This document shows, in pieces, positions 10,501 through 21,197 of a stretch of DNA of 64,000 nt. The notes beneath the pieces are model-generated. The model searched no databases. It was not told the origin of the DNA and worked only from the letters and a program-made list of their open reading frames with translations. The first letter of the stretch is position 1; every line of letters starts with the position of its first letter. The DNA comes from Rhizopus sp. PT2906 (taxonomy: Eukaryota > Mucoromycota > Mucoromycetes > Mucorales > Rhizopodaceae). The position numbers and the translations under genes were made by a program. The stretch is taken from assembly GCA_025529335.1 (NCBI GenBank), contig JAMYHX010000126.1:1-64000 (forward strand). Direction: 5' to 3'.

Positions 10501-13037
10501 GCATTGCTTCGGTTTCTGCAGCTGATAAGCGGGCCTCAAGTTCATTAATGTACTGTTCTGTGTGTTCGTCCATTTGCTTAAATTTGATAATCTTCTCACG
10601 CAATTCGGCCAATATTTGCTGGTCTCTCTGTTCGTTACCGATTGATTTTTGTAATTGCGCCTCGAGTTCCAAGCAATAATTCTCCGATGTCTGTTCACGT
10701 TCGAGTGCGGAAGCTAATTTTGCTTTGAGCTCGTTCAGTGTTTGAATCTCTTTTGCCTGGAGAGCCTCGTACTCTGCGATCTTGGCCTGTTGTTCGGTAA
10801 GCGCTTGGTCTGAATGGGCCAAGGCAGCTCGTGTCATGGCGAGCTGTGACTCTAGTTTCGAAATGGATGTTTCGTACTCCTGAATCACTGGTTCTACTAG
10901 GTGTTCAAACTCTGCAGGATCTGGATCTTTAGGCTTTTGCTGTTGTTTCTTGAGTTCTTGTTCAACTAGCAAATTTCGCTCTCTAGTCACGGTGACCTCG
11001 TTCTGAAGTTCTTCTATCTGACGGCGAAGGTCTGCAACAATGAGAGCTGCATCCCCGTGGTATGCATTATCAAAATAGTCACAGGATGTGGTTGTCTCGG
11101 GAATGGTTATATGAGTCGTTGCCGACGATGACGGACAGGTCGATGGGCGATGATCTGTATCGGTAATAGATGAAGACGGCGAGACCAGGGCACGAGGAGC
11201 GTGACTTGTGAAGCTGGTGATGCGCGTGGGAGATCCTGAGGTCGAGGAAGAAAAGGGTGAAGGCGTGCTTCTGTTATGCGCTTTAAGAGATTTGATTTCA
11301 GCTTTTAGTTTGGAGATAATATGTCGAAGATGATCTACATTATCGTTGGTCATCCACTCTTCTGTCTCGTTACGTTCAACCTTATTCTTGATGCTACGGG
11401 CACGATAAGCGTACTTGATCGTATTGATTGTCTCGGTCAAGTTGATTTCGGCTGGACTGACGCATGCAATCATTAATGTTGTCGAGTTTCCGCCAAGGGA
11501 GTCTTGCAAGAGACGAGTAAGCTTTGAGTCACGGTAAGGAATATAGGTTGGCTTTTTAGAAGGATCAGATAAAGCGGAAATGACATTACCAAGTGCCAGC
11601 AAGCCAGCATTGATATTGATGCCTTCCTTACGACGATCACCTTCAGCGGCTGTTCGCTTGAGTCGCTCAGAGCCAGCAAGGTCAACAAAGTGGAACTTGG
11701 AATTAACCACCATCCATTCACCCTGTTCCTCGGACTCTTCTTGCTTGGACTGTTTCTCCATTTGGCCTACGAGCGCCTTGACATTCAAAGTGCTGTGCCG
11801 ATGAGTAAGTCCTGGAGTGGGTCGTACGGTAGATAATGAAGACTCCTTTTTGATATTGGGAACCCATTTTTCTTGTTTTAGTGTAACTGAAAAAATAGCG
11901 TGAGATCTTGATGATTTGGCATTCATGTCTGTCGAGCCAGTTGCTCGATTTTCAGTGCCCATTTGTAGATATCTATCCATTTTGATTAGTTTTATCATAC
12001 TTTAGAGGAATGGCCGTTTCTTTACTTTAGCACGTCTTCTGTATTTGAAACAGGTACTTCTCTCAAGCCTGTCCAAATGATGTGTCCCTTAGCGTCCTCT
12101 CTTATGGTAACGGGTGAACGCTCATGGGGTGCAGATGGATTGAGAAGATCAATGAGTTCTTCGTTGTATATTTCAATAAATGAGACAAGAACTGTGTATC
12201 GAGTTGATTTATCATTAGAGAGTAAACTTGCATTCGACCCCCGTCGAGAAGGAGGCGTCATCATGGATATTGGTCTTAATTTTACATTGGTCGAAAATGA
12301 TCTTTTAGGTGCTCTTAAACCTGAAGGATGCTGAAGAGTGGATGCAGTAGTGGATGGGAAAGAACGTTTTGTGGTGATGGTATTGGGTGGTGTGTCTTTT
12401 TGGATATCATGCAATCTTTGGAACAAGGCTGACATAGCGCGGGGAATGATGCCTATATATAGTATTGAATAAGGTGCTTTAAATCTTTATGTTTAAAGTA
12501 CCTTTTTGTTCTGGATTAGCAGGTGACTGGTTATCAATGGCTGTGCCCATGGTATAAGTTTTACCGGATGATGTTTGGCCCTATCAATGTTTATTAATGT
12601 TTATGTTTATTTGTTTGTTCTTATTAAACTCACATAGGCCAAAATGGTAACGTTGTAACCTAAAAAAGGAAAGATTTAGATGTATAAAAGATTAAAGAGA
12701 ATGGGATTTACCATCAATGAATCTATCAACAAAATTGGATGCAACTGTATTAAATACTTGTTCCTGAGTACTTGAAGCATCAAAAACATGATCAAACTGG
12801 AAAGATTTCTGGTGAGGAACAATGACTACTGAATTTTCATATGCTTTTAACACATCAGAATCAGTAGAATTAGAAAAACGTGGTTGTGCTCTGTCTTGTT
12901 GTGTTAAGGGTCGTATTCGTAATGCTATGAAATAAGGTTAAGTATATATTTGTGTGTAAGTTAAAAATAGACTCACCAACTTGGACAGCTGTTGTGTTAT
13001 TATTATTGTTGTTGTGGTTGTTGACTGTTGGTGTCAT
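7592..13037 (-). CDS. Kinesin-4-like motor protein with long coiled coil
   Basis: Plus-end microtubule motor, most like the kinesin-4 (KIF4/KIF21) group. Exons 13037-12977, 12924-12712, 12659-12634 (26 nt), 12580-12502, 12452-12026, 11972-7592; all phases agree and give 1728 residues. The motor starts with VQVALRIRPL; P-loop GQTSSGKT at 101-108; switch I SSRSH at 289-293; switch II DLAGSE at 366-371; and GLLALGNVISAL with LLQDSLGGNS, typical of kinesin-4. From about residue 465 to 1300 the protein is Glu/Gln/Leu-rich coiled coil, followed by a Ser/Pro-rich disordered segment and a final coiled coil near the C-terminus. Two low-complexity insertions split the motor (about 145-210 and 301-356). 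I did not see the Cys-rich chromokinesin tail of animal KIF4. Confidence 0.9.
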
Positions 13038-14391
13038 GAATCATAAAGACTTTTTCTTTTATAGAAAAAGAATGTAGATAAAAAAAAAGGAGTAATATAA
13101 AAAAAAAAAAAAAAAGAAGAAAGGATGGTATTATCGTGAACCGTTATTCTTTTTGAGAGGAGTTTTTTTTATATATGTTAAATATATAAAGGAGATTACT
13201 AAAGTGCGTGTCTGTATCAGAATAAAATTCAGGGGGAGATGTGTTTATGATACAGTTATCAGATGTCAAATAAAAAAGGAATGTAAGTGTATAAATACGA
13301 TTTAAATAAAGAAGAAGAGATGAGAAATACACACAACGATATATCAATTGAAAGTTATTTAAGAAAAGCAGAATTTATAATGTTGCACATGGCTTCTTGG
13401 TAAAGCAGCGAAATTGATTTTAATTTACTTGTCTTGGTAATCTAATGTTACATTTCAAATCACTTCAGGCAGCACAGATAATATTAGACAATTCAAACGA
13501 TACTCGTAATTACATTCTAGAGTCTTCTAAAACTTTATCTCGACCTTCTCGCTTTCACATTTGCTTCTGTTAACAAACCAGTCTGTTTTCAGTCTTTCTA
13601 TTCTTATTTTCTCTTTGATTTGGCAACTTGAGAAAATATATGAAATGTATAAAAAATAGAAAATGAACAATTACAGTTCTTTAAAAGAAACCATGGAGGC
13701 ATGCATAAAGCACATCTGTTGCCATGGCAAAAGGCAAACCTTGTTTTAAACATCGCATGTAAATTTTACCAATAAAGACGCCCAAAGATCAACATTGGGT
13801 ACACAATTTCTTTTTCTTTTTTTTTTCTTCGTGGATAAAAGTAGAATATACAATGAGATATCGAGACTTTTATAAATGTGTGAATCTATCATCAAAGAAA
13901 AAAAAAAACAAAGATATCATATATCCTACATCTATTTACAATATTCAATCTCATATCATTGTTAATACCAAAAAAAAGCAGATCTACGTATACAATAATC
14001 AAATATTTTACAACTACATACTCCCCAAATCTCCTCACTGAATAACCGTCTTCTCCGTAAGATTTCTTTGTTAAACACTGAACGCCTTTCCTTCTCCTCT
14101 CTGAATAGAAGGGAGAAATGCCAATGTTTTTAATAGCATTGATATCTCTATCCCGCGGTATTATGACAGATAATATTAAGTACTTTCCATTTGTGATATT
14201 TTTGAATGTATTTGCTTTTACTTGCAATGACCACAAATCTACATTTTGATAAACTGTTCTTATTGTCTATTGATCATTTCGCTGTCGACCTTGATAATTG
14301 TGAAATCAAAAAGGCGACTTTTGTTATTTCAAGACTTCATTTCTATCTCAGCTGGTATCCTCTTTTTTTTCCCTTTTTCTTTTCTACACAA
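13038..14391. other. Divergent intergenic region, kinesin / tubby
   Basis: About 1.35 kb, very AT-rich, with an A16 run near 13100. Frames at 13853-14041 (plus) and 13892-14236 (minus) overlap each other and show no domain or codon signature. Probably the two divergent promoters; nothing else recognised. Confidence 0.5.
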
Positions 14392-15645
14392 ATGACTCAC
14401 CAAGACCTTCAACAAATCTTATACCCACAACTTTCTGCGAATACATTTGAGACATCAACTACAGTTGAAGCAGTAGATGACACCGATGAGCTTAATGAGA
14501 CTCCTGTTGTACCAGCAACGACAGAAACAACTGTAAGAGTAACAAGGCCCCTTCCTCCTATAGATTTTATATTGCCAAGAGCCTTATCTTCTGAAAGAGA
14601 ACTAATGGATTTAGCATTCAGGTAATAAAACGGCCTATTATCTTGATAACAAAATGCCCATTCTGTTTATTAGGCCTGCTGCATTAAATACCCGTGTAAC
14701 ATGTCGAATTCAACGCTGTAGGGATGGGCTGGATAAGCTATACCCTCAGTATCACTTATTCATCGAGCATCTTTTAACTGGAGAAATGCAACATGTAATG
14801 ACAGCCAGAAAAAAGAGAAAGAGCAACACAAGCTACTATACGATCACGGGTGTCTATCAAGAAAATAATCAGGTAGGCGAAGAAAATGTAGAACTGGGCA
14901 AAGTCAGGTAGAGATGTGTGTGTGTATATATGAATACAGGGACACGTTCTAAAGTAGTAGTTAGATCAAATTTTCTGGGCACAACCTTTGTTATCTACTC
15001 TCATGGTAAAAATCCATTAAAACGAGAGATGGCCGGAAAGAAGAAAGATCTACCTGTACGAGAGGAATTAGGGGCAGTTCTTTATGTAAATTCTTTGAAA
15101 ATACTTTTTATTAGTCGATTAATTCGTTTGTAGGATCCCAACATTCTTGGCTTTAAAGGGCCCAGAAAAATGACTATACTAATGCATACGTTGACAAGAG
15201 ACGGAAAGCGACCTGAATTTAGACCTACAAAGGAATCTGAAATGTTATTAAGCAAGTATAAGGAAGGCGGTGCGCGAGATTTGTTAATATTGCACAATAA
15301 AAGTCCACAGTGGAACGAAGGTAAAAATGATACATAGTGCTTTCACTGTCAGTGTGCCGACGTTTCAATTTAGAGACTCAATCGTTTGTACTCAACTTCA
15401 ACGGAAGAGTAACACAAGCATCGGTTAAGAACTTTCAAATTGTCCATGACAACGACTGTAAGACACTTTATTTATTCAATAGAAAATACTAAAATGATAT
15501 ATATTTAATAGTGGATTACATTGTTATGCAGTTTGGTCGAGTCGAAAGAGACTCTTTTACTATGGATTACAAATATCCCATGTGCTTACTTCAGGCCTTT
15601 TCTATTGCTCTAACATCGTTTGACGCTAAACTTGCTTGTGAATAA
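14392..15645 (+). CDS. Tubby-like protein
   Basis: Tubby C-terminal-domain protein; in animals and plants this domain binds phosphatidylinositol 4,5-bisphosphate and can tether proteins to the plasma membrane. Exons 14392-14621, 14674-14907, 14965-15085, 15134-15320, 15374-15457, 15512-15645, 329 residues, all phases agree. Hallmarks in order: RSNFLGT, NILGFKGPRKM, LLILHNKSPQWNE, QSFVLNFNGRVTQAS, YIVMQFGRV and the C-terminal FDAKLACE, the classic family ending. Only about 75 acidic, disordered residues precede the domain and no F-box is present, unlike plant TULPs. The frame is open upstream to 14206, but 14392 follows a pyrimidine-rich leader and starts a sensible N-terminus. The third exon needs the acceptor at 14964; the nearer AG at 14939 would give an immediate stop. 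Confidence 0.92.
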
Positions 15646-15835
15646 ATTTAAATGTAAAACGCGATCGTTAAGAAAATGAACACTCCTCTTGACCCGAGCA
15701 CACTGCTTAATTAGGAAATTCCTTGTTACTTAATCTTGTTTTAAATGTCAAATGTATAAATACTTAATCCGTCCTAACCCCGTCTTTACTTTCTTTCTTT
15801 CTTTTTTTGTTCACGCCGTCCCTTTTTATACAAAA

Positions 15836-17077
15836 ATGTTGTCCAACAGAAGCGAACGCAGAGCGATTCAAAGAGCCGAATTAAAGAAGTTGAAAAAGGA
15901 GGAAAAGAAGCAAGCATTGAACGGAATGAATTCAAATCGGTTTAATTTCAAAAAGTATCCAAAAGCATCTCATCCTATTCAATTAGCATACAAAAAACGC
16001 GAAAATATTCAATCTACGGATACATTTACTATAGAATACATACATCTTGCCCCTTCTTACCATGATACCGATCAAGACAGTGTTGATTCTTCTTTAAGCA
16101 GCAATGAGTTTGAGACTGCATTGGTCAGTCCTGAAGAAAGCAGTGATGAAGACCTGAAAGATTACCCTCTTGCAGATAAATTGTCTGGTATGAAATTAGC
16201 GTCAGCGGACACTGGATATCCGTTGATCGACAAAGAAAACAGCGACATCGTTGTGGTTGAAAGCACAGAACCTGAAGGCTTGAAGACACTGTCACTTCAT
16301 GAGCTCACTGATTCCTTTATAGAGGATAAGCATGCCGTGAGAGATTTTCAAGATCAGCACGACCGTCTCGACAAGAGTACAGTCCTTCTAGAGTGTATCA
16401 CCATGGCTGAAACACAGGGTTTAAACGGTACAAACAAACAGAGTAATGGCGATAGTATCAACAAAAGTACCTCTTCTCATGATCAGAATGAAGTGGCAAT
16501 CGATGGCAATACATTTAGATGTCAGATTATCAACCCACTTGAATTAACTGCCGAGCCAGAAGCCTGGAAATCAGAAAGCAGCCTTGTATCAGCCAATGAC
16601 GACGCTCTAGTGAATACCATTAATGGTAGTTCCGACAACCAATGCACGTTTTTGCCACTGGGTGGATATGATCAAGAACACATGTGCAAGACTTCTTGTG
16701 ATACTTTAGGAGAGGAAACAATCGAATTAAGAGGGAAACAGGAGAAAGAAGTTAGGGCTGAGGTGAAAACAGCCCAAGGTAAAGCATCCTCTACGCCAAC
16801 ACTTTTATTAGCAACGCCAAAGCTTCAAAGTCAAGCTACTCCTAGTGAATCACAAAGCTATACAATAACCTCACTACGTGGCTCGAATTCTGTAGAAAAG
16901 AAAAAGAAGAGCGTATTCACTCGTGTGTTTAGAAAAGAGTCTAAAAAGGTACACATTTCTCTTGGCCATACACTTTGCTAACAAACCCTTTAGGAACCAA
17001 AAAAGGCCAGTTCAGGGACAAAGACTGAAGAAAAAGCAGAAAATAAGAAGAAATGGAAAATATGGAAAAAGCTATAA
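15836..17077 (+). CDS. Acidic, disordered protein of unknown function
   Basis: Not recognised. Exons 15836-16948 and 16994-17077, 398 residues. The N-terminus is strongly basic (RRAIQRAELKKLKKEEKK), the middle is acidic and Ser-rich without any visible domain, and the C-terminus is again basic with an aromatic, possibly membrane-binding end (KKKWKIWKKL). Without the 45-bp intron the protein would end 10 residues after KESKK. The start at 15836 follows a T/C-rich leader; the frame is also open from 15752. Its stop lies only about 130 bp before the first in-frame ATG of the PX-BAR gene on the same strand, so this could be the N-terminal half of that gene if an exon has been misread. No splice path joining them was found. 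Confidence 0.5.
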
Positions 17078-17208
17078 TAAATCAAGCTTTAACTGTTTAT
17101 CTAATCACAAATATATGACCGCAGTTTATGCTGCACTTTTGCAAAAGAGACAGGTTTTGAAAGACCGATTGTTTGTGTTTTTCACACAAAACGCTTTGCT
17201 TCATTCGA

Positions 17209-18957
17209 ATGAATCTAACTGTGCCTGAAGCAGCCGCTACACCAGACACAATACAGTTTAAGCTGGTCTACACTGATAGTGAAGTAAAATAGTAACAGTT
17301 ATTATTTACATTTATGCTAAACAAAAAGTAACATAAAGGGAGAAACTGTCGTGTTTCGTACTTTCCCCCAAATAAGCTGGATCTATAATAGATTGTCAAA
17401 GGCATTTCTAACCATCGTACTTCCACCATTGCCTGAGAAACCACTTACATCGCAAATTGATGACCAAGATTATGTTGAGCGAAAAAGATTACAGGTCGAA
17501 AGATTCTTTAAGAAACTTACATCTCGAGCGGAACTTGTGAATCAACAGGACTTTGTTCATTTCCTATCAAGCGATATGGTGCGTATAGAATTATACGATT
17601 ATATATATCAAAACTGACCTTTAGTAGACACCAACAGAAGTTGGACCACTCACGACTGGTGTGCTTTCTTTCCTAAGGTTTAACAAAAAGCCAAACACAG
17701 ACAAAGGATTTAAATCGTACAAGGCATCCGAACTTATTGAAGGAGTAAGTGACGATAAAACAAACAACATGAGCTGACTGATCAATAGAATGATCAAGAT
17801 ACGTTTCATAAGCATCAAATATATATTCTATTACAGGAAACCTATTTTGGATCAATAGCAGAGTCCTTAAATCAGCTTATTCAAGTGAGGGAATGTTTAG
17901 GCGACGCATTAATCCAGATGGGTGATTTAATAATTGAGACAACACAGAGTAAATACAGACTAGGGCCTGGTGCCAAGCCTGAAGCGAGAGATTTGCAAAG
18001 AAACCTTGATAAAAGAATGCAGATATTTGGTTTGTTGATGGATGAGCTAGGATTCGTATTCACAAGACAGGGAAAAGAAGAAAACATGAAGTTTGGTGAT
18101 GTGATGATTGAATATAAAAACTCATTGGATCCGTTAAAGGTAAAGTTTAAACTCTAGCACTTCTTTTTAGTAATAGTGTAGGTCGTTTTTAATACGAGAA
18201 CCGTAAGTTTGATGGATTATGTTGAACATTTAAAGATCAGAAATAAGAAGAGAGATCGTGCAGATAAATCAAAGCTACGACTAGGCTTAAATCATCCAGA
18301 GGTGAAGCAAGTAATTGCTGAAGAAATAGAGGTAAAGGACAGAATCATAAAGAGTTTATCTAAAATTACGTAAAGGCTTCTCAGTTGTTGGAAGAAAAGA
18401 AAAAGAAGTTTGACAAAGTACAAGCAAAGGTTAAACAGGAAATCAAATTGTTTGAGAATCAAAAGATCAAAGATTTAAAAAAGGCTATAAAAGATTATGT
18501 GAACCTAAGTATACGATATGAAAAAATAAAGCTGCAAAATTTAGAGAAAACAGTAAGCGAAATGCAACAGCCAGTGATCAAGTCAGCCACCCCATTTATT
18601 TATCAACAGCAGCAGCAACAACAGCATGAAGAGGAAGAGCAACAGGAAGAGCAGGGGATGTCATCATCCTCTTCTGGTAATTCGTCTACATCTAAACAAA
18701 AGAAACGAAGACAGAAGCAGAAACAGCATTTACGCCAAAACTACAGTGAATTAAAGAAACCTCTGCAATCGTCAGCGTCTTTACCGACTAGACATAAGAA
18801 TGAGCTAGATCATCCTTCAGATTGTTCTGAAACAAGCGGTAATAGCTGTCATAAAAAGGCTATACAAGTGCCATCAAAAGACAGTGAATCTGCCAGTAAA
18901 ATATCATTATCTGCATCTTATGATGACCGTTACCTAAAATACCCTCTTCACTCTTAA
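17209..18957 (+). CDS. PX-BAR sorting nexin, 5' end uncertain
   Basis: Endosomal sorting protein: the PX domain binds phosphoinositides and the BAR domain bends membranes (retromer or Atg20/Snx4-type complexes). Exons 17209-17283, 17339-17578, 17628-17744, 17837-18139, 18182-18331, 18376-18957, 488 residues, all phases agree. PX elements are FKLVYTDSEGE, FRTFPQISWIYNRL and LPPLPEKP, followed by an alpha-helical BAR-like region (about 160-390) and a Gln/Glu-rich and Ser-rich tail. The first PX strand is missing or out of frame with this start: two other frames between 17100 and 17228 carry strand-like sequence. The true start is therefore probably further upstream. Subfamily (Vps5, Vps17, Snx4 or Snx41) cannot be settled by eye. 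Confidence 0.7.
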
Positions 18958-18981
18958 TCTATTTTTCCTTATTCTTTATTA

Positions 18982-20855
18982 TTAAAAATTATCAAAATTT
19001 CCATATGTGTTTCCTGTCTTTAACTTCTTTTGTGCCGTTTCTTGCTCTTCTTTACTCATTTCGCTGTTATTTCTTTTCGCCAAGCTCTGCTGCAAGTATT
19101 TACCAACTCCACCTTCTGCTTTCTTTGACACACTCGGTCCAAACCAACCCATCTTTTCTTCTTTCTCGCGCCTTTTTTGCATTTCTTCATTCTCTGCTTC
19201 TGCATTAGCTTCATGAGCCAGTTTGTTTTTCAGTCTTCGTTGATATTCTTCAAATGGATCCACAAACACTTGAATTTCCTTTATCTTGATCTCTCTTTCA
19301 GGCCTGTCTTTTTCATCCACAGGTACTGCTTCCAGTTTAGCAAGTACATCTAGTCCTCCTACCACTTTACCAAATACTGTATGCTGTCCATCCAAATGAG
19401 GAGCAGCAGCATAGGTAATAAAGCTGGTCATATTGTTTTAGTCACAGCTTTAATATATTTAAATAACTTACAATTGTGATCCATTGGTATCCTTGCCCTT
19501 ATTGGCCATACTCAACACGCCACGGGCATTATGAGTGAGTGTAGTCTTGATCTCGTCGGGGAAAAATCTTTTCCAAATACTTTCTCCTCCTTTACCAGTT
19601 CCCGTAGGATCGCCTCCTTGAATCTAATATAGAATTAATTGTCATCATCTACAAGATATACGGTAATTACCATGAAATTTTTTATGTTTCTATGGAAAAT
19701 GACATTATTATAGTATCCAGTTTTTGCAAGTTGTACGAAATTATGACAGGTTCGTGGAACCTAAATTCTGCATAATCAGTTTCCATAGCAATAGAATGCC
19801 TTTTTTTTTTCTTCTTCTACTTTTTACCTTATCACTGTGAAGTTCGACATTGATGTTACCATAATTGGTAATGATGCGTGCATAGGACTTCTTTTTGATC
19901 TTTTTATACATAAACTCTTCTTCGTCAATGAGTGCTCTTGTACTAGCAGTGTATGTATTCAAAGCAGTAGAAGTAAATGACTCGGCAGCTTCACCTGTTG
20001 TATAATGTGCAGCGTTGTAAGGTAAGGTAGCTTTCTTTTGGTGGAATGAGGTTGGTGTCGTCTTCTTCTTTTCAACCGCTGTTTCACTCGTTTCGGTATT
20101 ATTCTTTTTTTGTAACTCTTCAAATACTTTTTTCGTATTTCCCATTCCAGCAACGTTTATATTGTTGATAGGCTTTCGTTTCTCAAGCTCTTCAGCTAAA
20201 ATAAATGTTAATAAACTAAAGGTGAGTTATAAATCAATAGTACCTGCATTGACCACACGCTTGTTCTTGTTAAGGTAGTCAAATTTTGACATGTCCTTGT
20301 TTTCTAGGTTGTGAGGATCCTTCATTCATAGAGTTAGTGTATAGATAGAATAAAAGGCATTTGCATTACCTGAATCATGATGATATCCTTTCTCGTAAAT
20401 GGTTCATCAGTTAATAAATCCTTCCAATGTTTTGCTTTGATGTTGAGTTTTTCAATGGTATCATATGCAAAAACATTACCACTTGTCTTGATAGCTGCGA
20501 TCGCTGTATGGTCTGAAAATACTTTATATGTAACAGGACAATAATATTCATCCTTGTCATTCTTGAAAAAATTGAGCTTGATCAGATTCTTTGCTTCCAA
20601 CTTTTCTCCAGTCACTGGGTTTGTGCCGTATTTTTTGATATAAGGAATAATATTAACCAGATCAAATACGATTCCTTCTGGTGTACACACAGGATGTTCA
20701 AATGGTTGAAGGGAAAGTGAACAACAGTAAAATGGCAAGCGCTTGAATCCTCCAGAGGACTTGTGCCCAGTTATACCCGTAGAAGCTGAATGCTGACCAA
20801 CCTCTCCACTCCATTCTGAGTGTGTGATGTATAATTTATCTGTCCATTTACCCAT
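18982..20855 (-). CDS. PPIL2: PPIL2-type U-box cyclophilin (peptidyl-prolyl isomerase / E3 ligase)
   Basis: Nuclear protein combining a U-box, which recruits ubiquitin-conjugating enzymes, with a cyclophilin domain; in animals it is a spliceosome-associated factor. Exons 20855-20370, 20319-20244, 20195-19828, 19760-19671, 19623-19472, 19423-18982, 537 residues (human about 520). The N-terminal MGKWTDKLYITHSEW matches the family start, so 20855 was chosen over the in-frame ATG 34 codons upstream. U-box landmarks are LPFYCCSLSLQPFEHPVC and NPVTGEKL. The cyclophilin part has RTCHNFVQLAKTGYY, IQGGDPTGTGKGGES, GVLSMANKG, SQFFIT and HLDGQHTVFGKV. The usual FHR of the active site is present. The Lys/Glu-rich C-terminus ends GNTYGNFDNF. 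It is divergently arranged with the DDHD phospholipase gene. Confidence 0.93.
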
Positions 20856-21197
20856 CTTGCCAAGTTTAAGGAAAGAAAAAAAAAATGCAGTTGTGCCGGA
20901 CTTTGAACAATAAGCAGCTCTTGTATTCTGCGCAAGAGATATCCTTTTATTTGACATATCTTTTATAGATTGAATTCATTGGTTAAAGAGCTCTTAGAAA
21001 AAATAAATATACATTCATGAATACTCTTGTACATGTGGTACACGTTTCTCATATCGCTCTTATAAAAGAAAACGAATAACTGCACTATTTCCCCAATTTG
21101 TTTGAGGTCGTAAAACAAGTGTCAAAATCTGAGTAGAAATTTCCAAGTCAACGAACTATTTGGAAAAAAAAAAAAGGGTCCTTTTTTGTTTTTGCTC
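20856..21197. other. Divergent promoter region, PPIL2 / DDHD phospholipase
   Basis: 342 bp between two opposite start codons, AT-rich with an A12 run near 21165. No specific regulatory element identified. Confidence 0.45.

Noticed and set aside
13853..14236. Overlapping plus and minus frames between kinesin and tubby
   Set aside because: Mutually overlapping, Lys/Ile/Tyr-rich, no family resemblance; consistent with AT-rich promoter DNA.
14908..14939. 32-bp intron alternative in the tubby gene
   Set aside because: The acceptor at 14939 gives an in-frame stop at once; the acceptor at 14964 restores VRSNFLGT.
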